A stretch of 15,242 nt of DNA. Source: Sediminibacterium sp. GTDB taxonomy: Bacteria; Bacteroidota; Bacteroidia; Chitinophagales; Chitinophagaceae. The notes below the pieces were generated by a model. The model saw only the letters and a list, made by a program, of their open reading frames with translations. It did no database searches and had not been told where the DNA came from. The position numbers and the translations under genes were made by a program. The stretch is from NCBI GenBank assembly GCA_023263235.1, contig JALQXE010000162.1, positions 1-15,242 on the forward strand, given 5' to 3'. Positions 8,307 through 15,242 of the stretch are shown piece by piece. How positions within the stretch are numbered: the first letter of the stretch is position 1; each line of letters starts with the position of its first letter.

Positions 8307-8324
8307 GATTCAACATGAAATAAT

Positions 8325-8332
8325 TATATTTG
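8325..8332 (+). promoter_or_regulatory. Putative -7 promoter element of the DUF1573 gene (TATATTTG)
   Basis: TATATTTG fits TAnnTTTG exactly and lies 19 nt before the DUF1573 start codon, in the short gap after the pirin stop. A matching TTTG 19-20 nt upstream is missing; the nearest, at 8294-8297, is too far away. This suggests the DUF1573 gene can be transcribed apart from the genes before it. Confidence 0.4.
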
Positions 8333-8351
8333 TATAAATAAATAAACAAAA

Positions 8352-8747
8352 ATGAGATCTTTTTTAATAGCATCATTCGTTGTTTTTGGTTTAATCAGTT
8401 GTAAAGCACAAACTACTAATCCACAAACCGATATAACCAAAGTATTAAAGTTTACCAATGACAATTATAACATGGGTAAAATTATTACCGGAAAACCCAC
8501 TGAATTTTCTGTTGAAATCGAAAATATCAGTGCTAGTCCAATAACATTAGATAATGTGATGGTAGGATGTGGTTGTACAAGTCCAAAATATACTAAAGGT
8601 CAGGTTATTGCACCTGGTACAAAAGCTTCTGTGGTTCTCGGATTTAATGGCAGTGCATTAGGGGCATTTACTAAAAGTGCAACTATCTTCTTTTCGGGTA
8701 ACCTCACTAAGCAAGTGAGTTTTCATGGCGAAGGGGTTCAACCATAG
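8352..8747 (+). CDS. DUF1573 domain lipoprotein
   Basis: Small exported protein of 131 residues. The N-terminus is a lipoprotein signal with lipobox LISC and lipidated Cys17. The mature part is one DUF1573 domain (about 30-128), an immunoglobulin-like beta sandwich related to ASH/MSP-type domains. It shows the hallmark VGCGCTSP at 71-78 (Cys73 and Cys75), then a PGTKASV turn and FSGN strand near the end. The domain is widespread in Bacteroidota and its function is not established; the paired cysteines might form a disulfide or bind metal. It has its own candidate -7 element and is followed by a hairpin terminator 20 nt after the stop, so it is probably the last gene of its unit. Confidence 0.9.
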   Translation: MRSFLIASFVVFGLISCKAQTTNPQTDITKVLKFTNDNYNMGKIITGKPTEFSVEIENISASPITLDNVMVGCGCTSPKYTKGQVIAPGTKASVVLGFNGSALGAFTKSATIFFSGNLTKQVSFHGEGVQP

Positions 8748-8767
8748 CGTATAAAATTATATTATTG

Positions 8768-8795
8768 AAAGGTCATCCTAAGGGTGGCCTTTTTT
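8768..8795 (+). terminator. Rho-independent terminator after DUF1573 gene
   Basis: A 10-bp stem (AAGGTCATCC paired with GGGTGGCCTT, including two G-T pairs), a 3-nt loop and a run of T at 8790-8795. It ends the plus-strand transcript of the DUF1573 gene. Confidence 0.8.
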
Positions 8796-8842
8796 GTTTC
8801 CAATCTATTCGAAAAAGCAAGCTTGGCGCATAAGGGAAACAA

Positions 8843-8868
8843 AAAAACCACGAAAAATCGTGGTTTTT
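8843..8868 (-). terminator. Rho-independent terminator for tRNA-Ser
   Basis: Perfect 11-bp stem, AAAAACCACGA (8843-8853) with TCGTGGTTTTT (8858-8868), and a 4-nt loop. Read on the minus strand it starts 8 nt after the tRNA CCA end and runs into a T tract. It is symmetrical enough to back up the plus-strand terminator just before it. Confidence 0.78.
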
Positions 8869-8876
8869 AAACGGGT

Positions 8877-8964
<88 letters not shown>

Positions 8965-8968
8965 GCGG

Positions 8969-9000
8969 CAAATGTAGGATAGGAAACCCAAATATGCAAA
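8969..9000 (-). promoter_or_regulatory. Bacteroidota sigma-A promoter of tRNA-Ser
   Basis: On the minus strand TTTG (9000-8997), a 20-nt spacer and TACATTTG (8976-8969) match the Bacteroidota consensus TTTG-N19/20-TAnnTTTG in every fixed base. The -7 element ends 4 nt before the mature tRNA 5' base, so transcription should start at or next to that base. Confidence 0.85.
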
Positions 9001-9067
9001 AAATATTGCCTTTTTATTATAGGTAACAATTCGCCTAATTAATTGAGTACTAACTATCTTTACAAAA

Positions 9068-9073
9068 AAGGAG
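9068..9073 (+). promoter_or_regulatory. Shine-Dalgarno-like AAGGAG before a GTG start
   Basis: AAGGAG lies 3 nt before GTG at 9077, a tighter spacing than usual. It supports the GTG start of the ABC transporter, for which no ATG lies near the conserved N-terminus. Strong Shine-Dalgarno sequences are otherwise not obvious in this window. Confidence 0.45.
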
Positions 9074-9076
9074 CAA

Positions 9077-10897
9077 GTGAAAGAACTATCGGCTTTAAAT
9101 GTATTTTTTTGGAAATATCGGTTCCGATTTTTCACAGGTATTTTATTGGTTATAGCAACCAATTACCTTGCTGTTTTGGCTCCACAAATCACAGGATATG
9201 TAGTGAGTTTAGTACAAGCAAAACTTCCAGGGGGGAAAGCTGTTACGAGTCAAAACCAGGATGTAATTGTATCCTTCATTTCAAAATTAAGTGACCACAA
9301 TAAATTTAGTTTTTCGGCACTAATAACATTTTGCAGTATCACCATTTTAGCATTAGCAATTATAAGAAGCGTATTTATGTTCTTTATGCGTCAAACCATA
9401 ATTGTAATGAGTAGACATATTGAATTTGATCAAAAAAATCAAGTATATGCGCATTATCAAAAGCTTGATACTGAGTTTTACAAAACACATAGTACTGGCG
9501 ACTTGATGAATAGAATGTCAGAAGACGTGAGTAGAGTAAGAATGTATACCGGGCCATCATTGATGTATCTTATAAATTTAGTTTCACTTATTGGATTTTG
9601 TTTGTTCAATATGTTCAGTAAAGATGTTCTCTTAAGTTTATATGTACTGGCACCTTTACCCATTTTAGCGGTGACTATTTATATTGTAAATAGCATTATT
9701 AATAAAAAAAGTGAAGAAATTCAGGGTCAATTGTCTGATTTAACAACCAATGCGCAAGAATCTTATTCAGGCATTAGAGTTATTAAATCATTTGTACAAG
9801 AGTCGGCAATGTTAGGATTTTTCAAAAAGAACAGTGAACGCTATCGTAAAAATGCAGTGAGTTTAGCTAGGGTAGAAGCATTTTATACCCCTACCATGTC
9901 CTTAATGATAGGACTAAGTACTTTAATTACAATTTATTTAGGTGGAATGCAAGCATACCATGATCCTAGTAAAGTTGGTACAATTATAGAATTTGTCATT
10001 TATATTAACATGCTTACATTTCCAGTGAGTGCAATTGGCTGGACAGCAAGCATGATCCAAAGAGCAGCAGCTTCCCAAAAAAGATTAAATGAATTTTTAG
10101 CCATTGAACCAACGATTAAAACAAAAGACAATGCAAAAAATTTAGATAATATAAAAGGTTCCATAAATTTTGAAAATGTTGATTTTACTTATGTTCACTC
10201 CGGTGTAAAAGCATTATCTAATTTTAATTTGAATATTGAAGCTGGACAAAAAGTACTCGTACTAGGAAAAACTGGTTCAGGTAAATCGTCTATTGCGCAA
10301 CTAATTACAAGAATGTATGATCCAACGAAAGGATTGTTAAAACTTGATGGAGTAGACATTAAAGATTTAAATGTTCAATCATTACGTAAGGTTATTGGTT
10401 ATGTACAACAAGATGTATTTTTATTTAGCGATTCGGTGCATAATAATATTCAATTTGGATTGGAAAATTTAGCCAATAATGAGGACCTCATCATTGCTAC
10501 AAAAACAGCAAATGTGTACAATGAAATTGAACAGCTTAACAATAAATTTGAAACATTCATTGGAGAAAGAGGGACTACTTTAAGTGGAGGACAAAAGCAA
10601 CGTGTTGCCATAACAAGGGCCATTGTTAAGAAACCATCTATTTTTGTATTTGATGATTGCTTAAGTGCAGTAGATGCAAAGACCGAGCAATCTATTTTGA
10701 GTAATTTAAGTGCATACATCCAAGATAAAACAGCCATTTTTATCACCCACAGGATATTTTATAGCTTTAAATTTGATTTAATTGTGTACTTACAAGACGG
10801 CCAAATAGCAGAGTTGGGCACCCACGAAAGTTTGTTAGCTAAAAATGGACTTTATGCCGAATTATACCGAATCCAGCAAACCCAAACAGATCAATAG
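9077..10897 (+). CDS. ABC exporter half-transporter (fused membrane and ATPase domains)
   Basis: Type IV (MsbA/LmrA-like) ABC exporter of 606 residues that would work as a dimer in the inner membrane; the substrate cannot be told from sequence. The membrane domain has six hydrophobic segments near residues 18-38, 78-104, 160-180, 184-206, 272-290 and 302-322. The ATPase domain (about 350-600) shows Walker A GKTGSGKS at 397-404, Q-loop GYVQQD, signature LSGGQKQR at 502-509, Walker B FVFDD with Asp526, D-loop SAVD and H-loop His558. The catalytic carboxylate after Walker B is Asp527 where Glu is usual, as in one half of several heterodimeric exporters. No second half-transporter is next to it. 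The start is GTG at 9077, backed by AAGGAG. The PUR-family gene follows 72 nt later. Confidence 0.93.
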   Translation: MKELSALNVFFWKYRFRFFTGILLVIATNYLAVLAPQITGYVVSLVQAKLPGGKAVTSQNQDVIVSFISKLSDHNKFSFSALITFCSITILALAIIRSVFMFFMRQTIIVMSRHIEFDQKNQVYAHYQKLDTEFYKTHSTGDLMNRMSEDVSRVRMYTGPSLMYLINLVSLIGFCLFNMFSKDVLLSLYVLAPLPILAVTIYIVNSIINKKSEEIQGQLSDLTTNAQESYSGIRVIKSFVQESAMLGFFKKNSERYRKNAVSLARVEAFYTPTMSLMIGLSTLITIYLGGMQAYHDPSKVGTIIEFVIYINMLTFPVSAIGWTASMIQRAAASQKRLNEFLAIEPTIKTKDNAKNLDNIKGSINFENVDFTYVHSGVKALSNFNLNIEAGQKVLVLGKTGSGKSSIAQLITRMYDPTKGLLKLDGVDIKDLNVQSLRKVIGYVQQDVFLFSDSVHNNIQFGLENLANNEDLIIATKTANVYNEIEQLNNKFETFIGERGTTLSGGQKQRVAITRAIVKKPSIFVFDDCLSAVDAKTEQSILSNLSAYIQDKTAIFITHRIFYSFKFDLIVYLQDGQIAELGTHESLLAKNGLYAELYRIQQTQTDQ

Positions 10898-10969
10898 AAA
10901 TATTTAATTTCAAAATTTCTATTTTTCAATCAATTTCTATATTTTAGAGATATAAATGATATAATTTTT

Positions 10970-11482
10970 ATGGACAACGGGAATTTTGAACAGCAGGATA
11001 AGAAAATGGAGAGTGTTTATAGCACCAGAATCCGAGCAGGTAAAAGAAGAACTTATTTCTTTGATGTGAGAGCTACTAGAGGTAATGATTATTTTTTAAC
11101 AATTACGGAAAGTAGAAAACGTTTTGACAACAATGGTTACGACCGCCATAAAATCTTCTTGTACAAAGAAGATTTTAATAAATTCTTAAAAGCGATAACT
11201 GAAGCCGTTGATTATGTGAAAACAGAATTAATGCCTGACTTTGATTTTGATGCATTCAACCATGATGATGCTGAATTTGATGGAGATGGAAATTTTGTGC
11301 CAAGAACACAAGATAATACAATAAAAACGGAAGTATCGCAAATAGTAAACAGCACTCCAATTGCAGCACCAGAACAGGAAATTGATCCTTCAACAATTAC
11401 AGAAAAGAAACCTCTTGAAGCAAGAGACACACCTGCCAGTGAGGGAGATAATTTAAGTGGCGAAGAGGTTGATAAATGGTAA
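10970..11482 (+). CDS. PUR family (DUF3276) DNA/RNA-binding protein
   Basis: Protein of 170 residues with a DUF3276/PUR domain at about 14-100, the bacterial relative of eukaryotic Pur-alpha. Known members such as Borrelia BpuR bind single- or double-stranded nucleic acid. The family pattern is clear: VYSTRIRAGKRRTYFFDVR, TITESRKRF, and a HKIFLYKEDFNKFLKAI segment. The remaining 70 residues are acidic and low in complexity (many Asp and Glu), probably a disordered tail. It is cytosolic. A strong terminator lies 33 nt after the stop. The upstream 72-nt gap is very A/T-rich, with only a 7-of-8 match to the -7 element at 10938-10945. Confidence 0.92.
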   Translation: MDNGNFEQQDKKMESVYSTRIRAGKRRTYFFDVRATRGNDYFLTITESRKRFDNNGYDRHKIFLYKEDFNKFLKAITEAVDYVKTELMPDFDFDAFNHDDAEFDGDGNFVPRTQDNTIKTEVSQIVNSTPIAAPEQEIDPSTITEKKPLEARDTPASEGDNLSGEEVDKW

Positions 11483-11515
11483 CTAATTGTATTAATTACA
11501 AATATGTATATAATT

Positions 11516-11546
11516 AAAAGCCCGGTCAATTTGAACGGGCTTTTTT
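11516..11546. terminator. Terminator between convergent DUF3276 and GNAT genes
   Basis: Stem AAAAGCCCG (11516-11524) with CGGGCTTTT (11536-11544), an 11-nt loop and six T at 11541-11546. The A run on the left arm gives a T run on the minus strand too, so it can stop transcription from both sides. Confidence 0.85.
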
Positions 11547-11565
11547 ATGGTAATTTTTTTGTAAT

Positions 11566-12054
11566 TTATAGCTGCTTGGTCATCCATATATCACATCCGC
11601 AATGACCACTATTTCCTAATGGTGCAGATATTCTTGTAAATCCTACTTTCTCGTAAATTGAAACCGCTTTTGCAAGTTCTGGCATGGATTCTATATACAC
11701 CTGTGTATATCCATTTTGCTTGGCCCAATGCATTGACTGTTCCATTAATTGTTTTCCCAATCCAGTTCCTCGTGCACCCGCTTTTAAATATAATTTTACA
11801 AGTTCACAAGTTCCCTCAGGCAAATTTGCAGTAGGGTATATACCACAACCTCCCACTAATTCCTCATTTATGGTGGCTACAAAATAAAAGGCTCCTGGCG
11901 ATCTGAATAACTCATATAAAGCATCGGTAGTAGGATCAAAATATACAGTTCCAGGTTTGTTGGCTCCAAATTCGGTCAAAGCATCTCTTATTACTTTTGC
12001 CAAAGCAATATTATCACTGGGTGCAATAGGTCGTATTTGAATATTAGCTGTCAT
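11566..12054 (-). CDS. GNAT family N-acetyltransferase
   Basis: Acetyl-CoA-dependent N-acetyltransferase of 162 residues, cytosolic, substrate unknown. The fold order fits GNAT: a mixed N-terminal part, the VGGCGIYP strand near 67-74, then the acetyl-CoA pyrophosphate loop RGTGLG at 95-100 after strand CELVKLYL, followed by the LGKQLMEQSMHWA helix. A YIES strand and a YEKVGF motif (about 134-139) complete it. It lies 15 nt after pgi on the same strand and is probably the last gene of the aldolase-pgi-GNAT unit, with the bidirectional hairpin downstream. Confidence 0.9.
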   Translation of the reverse strand: MTANIQIRPIAPSDNIALAKVIRDALTEFGANKPGTVYFDPTTDALYELFRSPGAFYFVATINEELVGGCGIYPTANLPEGTCELVKLYLKAGARGTGLGKQLMEQSMHWAKQNGYTQVYIESMPELAKAVSIYEKVGFTRISAPLGNSGHCGCDIWMTKQL

Positions 12055-12069
12055 GATTTTTAGCGCTGA

Positions 12070-13728
12070 TTAAGCCTTTTTCCAAATTTTAAATTGATTA
12101 ATTAATCCATTGGTAGATGCATCATGACCTTTCACTATTTCATCATTGCCAAGTTCGGGTAAAATTTTATTAGCTAATTGTTTACCTAATTCAACTCCCC
12201 ATTGATCATAACTAAAGATATTCCATATTACACCTTGCGTATAAATTTTATGTTCATAACAAGCTATTAAAAAACCTAAGCTCTCGGGAGTTACTTTTTT
12301 TAACAAGAAAGAATTGGTGGGTTTGTTACCTGCAAATACTTTGAATGGTGCTAAAAATTCAATTTCCTTAGATGACTTATTCGCTGCAGTTAATTCAGCA
12401 ATAACTTCATTTTGTGTTTTGCCATTAAGCAATGCCTCTGTTTGCGCAAAATAATTACTTAATAATTTATCATGGTGATCCCCAATTGGATTATGGGTTT
12501 GTGCAGGCGCAATAAAATCGCATGGTATCACCAATGTTCCTTGGTGAATTAATTGGTAAAATGCATGTTGACCATTGGTACCTGGTTCTCCCCAAATTAC
12601 TGGTCCTGTTGCATAATTAACAGCAGTACCTTTTCTGTCAATATATTTACCATTGCTCTCCATATTGCCTTGTTGAAAATAGGCTGCAAAGCGATGCATA
12701 TATTGGTCATAGGGTAGAATTGCCTCACTTTGTGCACCAAAGAAATTAGTGTACCATATTCCTAACAAAGCCATAATCACTGGAATATTTTTATCAAATG
12801 ATGTTATTCTAAAGTGATTATCTGCATCATGTGCTCCTTTTAATAAACGTTCAAAATTGTCATACCCAATTGTTAAAGCAATTGATAAACCAATGGCACT
12901 CCATAAAGAATATCTTCCACCCACCCAATCCCAAAATTCAAACATATTTTTACTACTAATTCCAAAGGCATTAACAGCCTTTTCATTCGTACTTAATGCC
13001 ACGAAATGAGTAGCAATATGCGATTCCTCCTTAGCGTGTTCTAAAAACCAATTTCGCGCAGTATGAGCATTGGTCATGGTTTCCTGCGTTGTAAATGTTT
13101 TTGAAGCAATTAAGAATAAAGTTTCATCAGCGTTTACTTTTTTTAAAGTTTCTGCTATATGCGTACCGTCTACATTACTTACAAAATGTACTTGGATACC
13201 TTGTACCCAATAAGGTTTTAATGCTTCTGTAACCATTACGGGACCTAAATCACTTCCTCCAATTCCAATGTTTACAATACTTGTTATTTTTTTACCTGTA
13301 TATCCTTTATGTTCTCCACTATGAATAGAAGTACAAAAAGTTTTCATTTGTCTTAAAACTCGCTTAATTTCTGGCATTACATCTGCACCATCCACCATAA
13401 CAGGAGCATCAGAAAAATTTCTTAAAGCGGTATGTAAAACTGCTCTATTTTCTGTTTCATTAATTGCATGTCCAGAAAATTGTGCATCAATTGCTTCTTT
13501 TAAATTACAATCATTTGCTAGTTGTAATAAAAGCTGTTTTGTTTTATCGGTAATAATATTTTTTGAATAATCAAATAAAATATCGGTTGTAGAAATGGAG
13601 TAATTATCAAATCTTTTCTCATCTGCCGCAAATAAATCTCGCATGTGCTTACGACTCATTTCATCTTCATAATGTTTTTTTAAAACAAACCAGGCTTGTG
13701 TCGTAGTTGGGTTAATTCTTTCTAACAT
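12070..13728 (-). CDS. pgi: Glucose-6-phosphate isomerase
   Basis: Interconverts glucose 6-phosphate and fructose 6-phosphate in glycolysis and gluconeogenesis, as a cytosolic dimer. It is full length at 552 residues (E. coli about 549). Both family signatures are present: [14 protein letters not shown] near 267-280 and a second one ending [10 protein letters not shown] near 507-516. Catalytic residues fall where expected: Glu357 in NMESNGK, His388 in NGQHAFYQ and Lys516, each two positions from the E. coli numbering. The phosphate-binding [10 protein letters not shown] segment is at 154-163. The gene begins 37 nt after the threonine aldolase stop and ends 15 nt before the GNAT gene; no clear promoter lies in either gap, which supports one transcript. 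Confidence 0.98.
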   Translation of the reverse strand: MLERINPTTTQAWFVLKKHYEDEMSRKHMRDLFAADEKRFDNYSISTTDILFDYSKNIITDKTKQLLLQLANDCNLKEAIDAQFSGHAINETENRAVLHTALRNFSDAPVMVDGADVMPEIKRVLRQMKTFCTSIHSGEHKGYTGKKITSIVNIGIGGSDLGPVMVTEALKPYWVQGIQVHFVSNVDGTHIAETLKKVNADETLFLIASKTFTTQETMTNAHTARNWFLEHAKEESHIATHFVALSTNEKAVNAFGISSKNMFEFWDWVGGRYSLWSAIGLSIALTIGYDNFERLLKGAHDADNHFRITSFDKNIPVIMALLGIWYTNFFGAQSEAILPYDQYMHRFAAYFQQGNMESNGKYIDRKGTAVNYATGPVIWGEPGTNGQHAFYQLIHQGTLVIPCDFIAPAQTHNPIGDHHDKLLSNYFAQTEALLNGKTQNEVIAELTAANKSSKEIEFLAPFKVFAGNKPTNSFLLKKVTPESLGFLIACYEHKIYTQGVIWNIFSYDQWGVELGKQLANKILPELGNDEIVKGHDASTNGLINQFKIWKKA

Positions 13729-13765
13729 GTCTTCTTCTTATTATTGTTTATGATTGCTTTAGTAA

Positions 13766-14779
13766 TTATAATGTATTTATGATATCAATTGTCTTTGATA
13801 AATCTGATTCCGTGATATCTAAATGAAATACAAATCTTATTTGAGTAGGGGTCATCGCAATGGCTAAAATCCCTTTTTCTTTTAATGTATTAGCTAAACT
13901 TGTGGCAGTGTATTTTCCCGAGATTGTCGCTATAACTATATTGGTTTCCACAGGTAAAATGGAAGCTACAAAATCCTTCTTCTCTAACAGCTCAGATAGT
14001 ATTAATGCATTTTTATGATCCTCTGCCAAGCGTTCTATATGATGGTCTAATGCATAAATTCCAGCCGCTGCTAAGTATCCAGCTTGACGCATGCCCCCAC
14101 CAAAAACCTTTCTCCAACGTCTTGCTTTTTTGATAAATGTTGCCGAACCCACTAGAACACTGCCTACTGGAGCCCCTAAGCCTTTACTCAAACATATTGA
14201 AATAGAATCGAATATGTTACCATACTCAATGGCGGATTCTTTTTTATGAACAATCGCATTAAATAATCTAGCTCCGTCCAAGTGTAAAGGCAAATTATGG
14301 TCTTGGGCTACTTTTTTTATAGCTTTAAAGGATTCAAAATCATAACAAGCACCTCCACCTCTGTTACTGGTATTTTCTAAACTAATTAAACTTGTAATTG
14401 GCTTGTGAACGTCCTCGGGATTTATTCCAGCTAAAATATCTTCTGCATTTAAAATGCCCCTGTTGCCATGCAATAGTTTGACAGAACAACCTGAATTAAA
14501 TGCAATACCGCCACCTTCATATTGATAAATGTGTGACAATTCATCACAAATTACTTCACCTCCCGCTTGTGTGTGGGTTTTAATAGCCAATTGATTGGTC
14601 ATTGTACCGCTAGGACAGAATAAGCCTGCTTCCATCCCAAATTTTGCAGCTGTTATTCTTTCTAGGGAATTAATACTAGGATCTTCACCAAACACATCGT
14701 CCCCAACTGGTGCAGAATGCATAAATGCCAACATACCAGGCGTTGGCCTAGTGACGGTATCGGATCGGTAGTCAATCAT
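13766..14779 (-). CDS. ltaE: Low-specificity L-threonine aldolase
   Basis: PLP enzyme that splits L-threonine and L-allo-threonine to glycine and acetaldehyde, a route to glycine. The protein has 337 residues, the normal length for the GLY1/LtaE family. It opens with the family's [15 protein letters not shown]. The PLP-binding Lys199 is in [25 protein letters not shown] (166-176) provides the Asp168 and Arg171 that contact cofactor and substrate, and His83 in ELSHIY is the usual stacking or catalytic histidine. GGGMRQAG is also conserved. It is the first gene of a likely minus-strand unit with pgi and the GNAT gene, and is divergent from rpoD. Stereochemical preference cannot be read from sequence. 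Confidence 0.93.
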   Translation of the reverse strand: MIDYRSDTVTRPTPGMLAFMHSAPVGDDVFGEDPSINSLERITAAKFGMEAGLFCPSGTMTNQLAIKTHTQAGGEVICDELSHIYQYEGGGIAFNSGCSVKLLHGNRGILNAEDILAGINPEDVHKPITSLISLENTSNRGGGACYDFESFKAIKKVAQDHNLPLHLDGARLFNAIVHKKESAIEYGNIFDSISICLSKGLGAPVGSVLVGSATFIKKARRWRKVFGGGMRQAGYLAAAGIYALDHHIERLAEDHKNALILSELLEKKDFVASILPVETNIVIATISGKYTATSLANTLKEKGILAIAMTPTQIRFVFHLDITESDLSKTIDIINTL

Positions 14780-14824
14780 ATGGCGAAGATAAATCGAGAG
14801 GGGGGATTTACCTTATATTTAAGC

Positions 14825-14868
14825 GTTAAAATGACTAAATATTGTCCACAAAATGGGGTATTTTTAAC
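14825..14868. promoter_or_regulatory. Possible operator region between ltaE and rpoD
   Basis: GTTAAAA (14825-14831) and TTTTAAC (14862-14868) form an inverted repeat with a 30-nt spacer. TTGTCCACA (14842-14850), one mismatch from the DnaA box TTATCCACA, lies between them. The same kinds of element occur upstream of dnaE. A role in regulation is inference. Confidence 0.2.
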
Positions 14869-14902
14869 CTATTTTTTAGGTTTAAGTCCTTCACAATCAA
14901 TA

Positions 14903-14934
14903 TTTGTAAATTTGAGGACAAAATAGTACCTTTG
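14903..14934 (+). promoter_or_regulatory. Bacteroidota sigma-A promoter of rpoD
   Basis: TTTG (14903-14906), a 20-nt spacer and TACCTTTG (14927-14934) match the Bacteroidota consensus in every fixed base. Transcription would begin near 14938, leaving a leader of about 60 nt before the ATG at 14998. The same spacing is found at the tRNA-Ser promoter. Confidence 0.87.
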
Positions 14935-14997
14935 CAGACTGACAACACTATACTATTTTAGTGTTTCTTTCGTTATATACTTAAATAAATTCTTTGC

Positions 14998-15189
14998 ATG
15001 AGGCAGCTTAAAATTGCTACACAGATTACCAACAGAGACTCTCAAGCGGTTGAAAAGTACTTACAAGAGATTTCTAAAATTTCAATGATTAATCCTGAAA
15101 GGGAAACCACATTGGCGCAACAAATTAAAATGGGCGATCAACGTGCATTGGATGAATTGGTTCAAGCCAATTTATGCTGCAGTTCATAA
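14998..15189 (+). CDS. rpoD: RNA polymerase primary sigma factor (RpoD/SigA), 5' fragment with broken frame
   Basis: The start of the housekeeping sigma factor, which directs RNA polymerase to promoters. Residues 1-59 follow the Bacteroidota RpoD pattern: MRQLKI start, SQAVEKYLQEISK, a PERETTLAQQI segment and ALDELVQANL, which is sigma region 1.2 leading into 2.1. The family continues NLRFVVSVAKQY. Here, directly after Leu59 (codon 15172-15174), the sequence becomes unrelated and the frame stops at 15187-15189. Bacteroidota RpoD is normally near 290 residues, so about four fifths is missing. A perfect promoter sits in front, which argues that this is the real rpoD locus rather than a decayed copy. 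Because the factor is essential, an assembly error at a contig end is the likeliest cause. Confidence 0.85.
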   Translation: MRQLKIATQITNRDSQAVEKYLQEISKISMINPERETTLAQQIKMGDQRALDELVQANLCCSS

Positions 15190-15242
15190 TCTATTTAATT
15201 GGGATAGTCGTAAAGAGTTTATTGTTGCCATCAAAGTTGCAA
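15175..15242 (+). other. Unrelated sequence joined to rpoD
   Basis: These 68 nt do not encode sigma factor in any frame I can read. One plus-strand frame, shifted by one base from rpoD, stays open to the window end and gives YAAVHNLFNWDSRKEF from 15173 onward, then IVAIKVA. It looks protein-like, but I do not recognise the family. It may be a piece of another gene joined by misassembly or by a real rearrangement. Confidence 0.5.

Noticed and set aside
9043..9294. Open frame of 83 codons overlapping the ABC transporter start
   Set aside because: It is out of frame with a clearly conserved membrane protein and shows no domain pattern.
14864..14885. Imperfect hairpin around AACCTA/TAGGTT upstream of rpoD
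   Set aside because: It has a bulge and no following T tract, and it lies before the rpoD promoter, so neither a terminator nor a leader structure is supported.
14717..14926. Plus-strand open frame of 69 codons overlapping the ltaE 5' end
   Set aside because: It overlaps the conserved N-terminus of the aldolase, covers the intergenic gap and has no recognisable motif.

Overview
The window is an AT-rich stretch of ordinary chromosome from a member of the Bacteroidota, most likely the Chitinophagales/Chitinophagaceae (an inference from protein style, with no search run). The evidence is a pair of near-perfect Bacteroidota promoters (TTTG, 20-nt spacer, TAnnTTTG) in front of tRNA-Ser and rpoD, a PUR-family DUF3276 protein, a DUF1573 lipoprotein, lipoprotein signals of the Bacteroidota type, and mostly weak or absent Shine-Dalgarno sequences. 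The window cuts dnaE at its left edge and rpoD is broken near its right edge, so it may be a whole contig.

Layout. 1-1416 (-): N-terminal 472 residues of the replicative DNA polymerase DnaE. 1547-2257 (+): NlpC/P60 cell-wall peptidase lipoprotein, ending 4 nt from the convergent M1 aminopeptidase (2262-3950, -), which lies downstream of an exported-looking MsrA (4017-4664, -). 4761-8747 (+): MutS2-type ATPase without a Smr domain, a 1-nt-spaced YhcH/YjgK/YiaL protein, a pirin and a DUF1573 lipoprotein, closed by a terminator. 8748-9076 has no protein gene and holds two hairpin terminators and a minus-strand tRNA-Ser(UGA) with its promoter. 9077-11482 (+): an ABC exporter half-transporter and a PUR/DUF3276 nucleic-acid-binding protein, then a strong terminator. 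11566-14779 (-): threonine aldolase, glucose-6-phosphate isomerase and a GNAT acetyltransferase, read in that order with short gaps and probably one operon. 14903-15174 (+): a canonical promoter and the first 59 codons of rpoD, after which the sequence switches abruptly to something that is not sigma factor.

The genes are mostly housekeeping: replication, DNA maintenance, transcription, envelope turnover, protein repair, central carbon and amino-acid metabolism. No mobile element, CRISPR array, defence system or biosynthetic cluster is visible. The points most worth a second look are the breakpoint inside rpoD, the Smr-less MutS2, the Asp-for-Glu catalytic position in the ABC exporter, the almost leaderless tRNA promoter, and similar sequence elements upstream of dnaE and rpoD.
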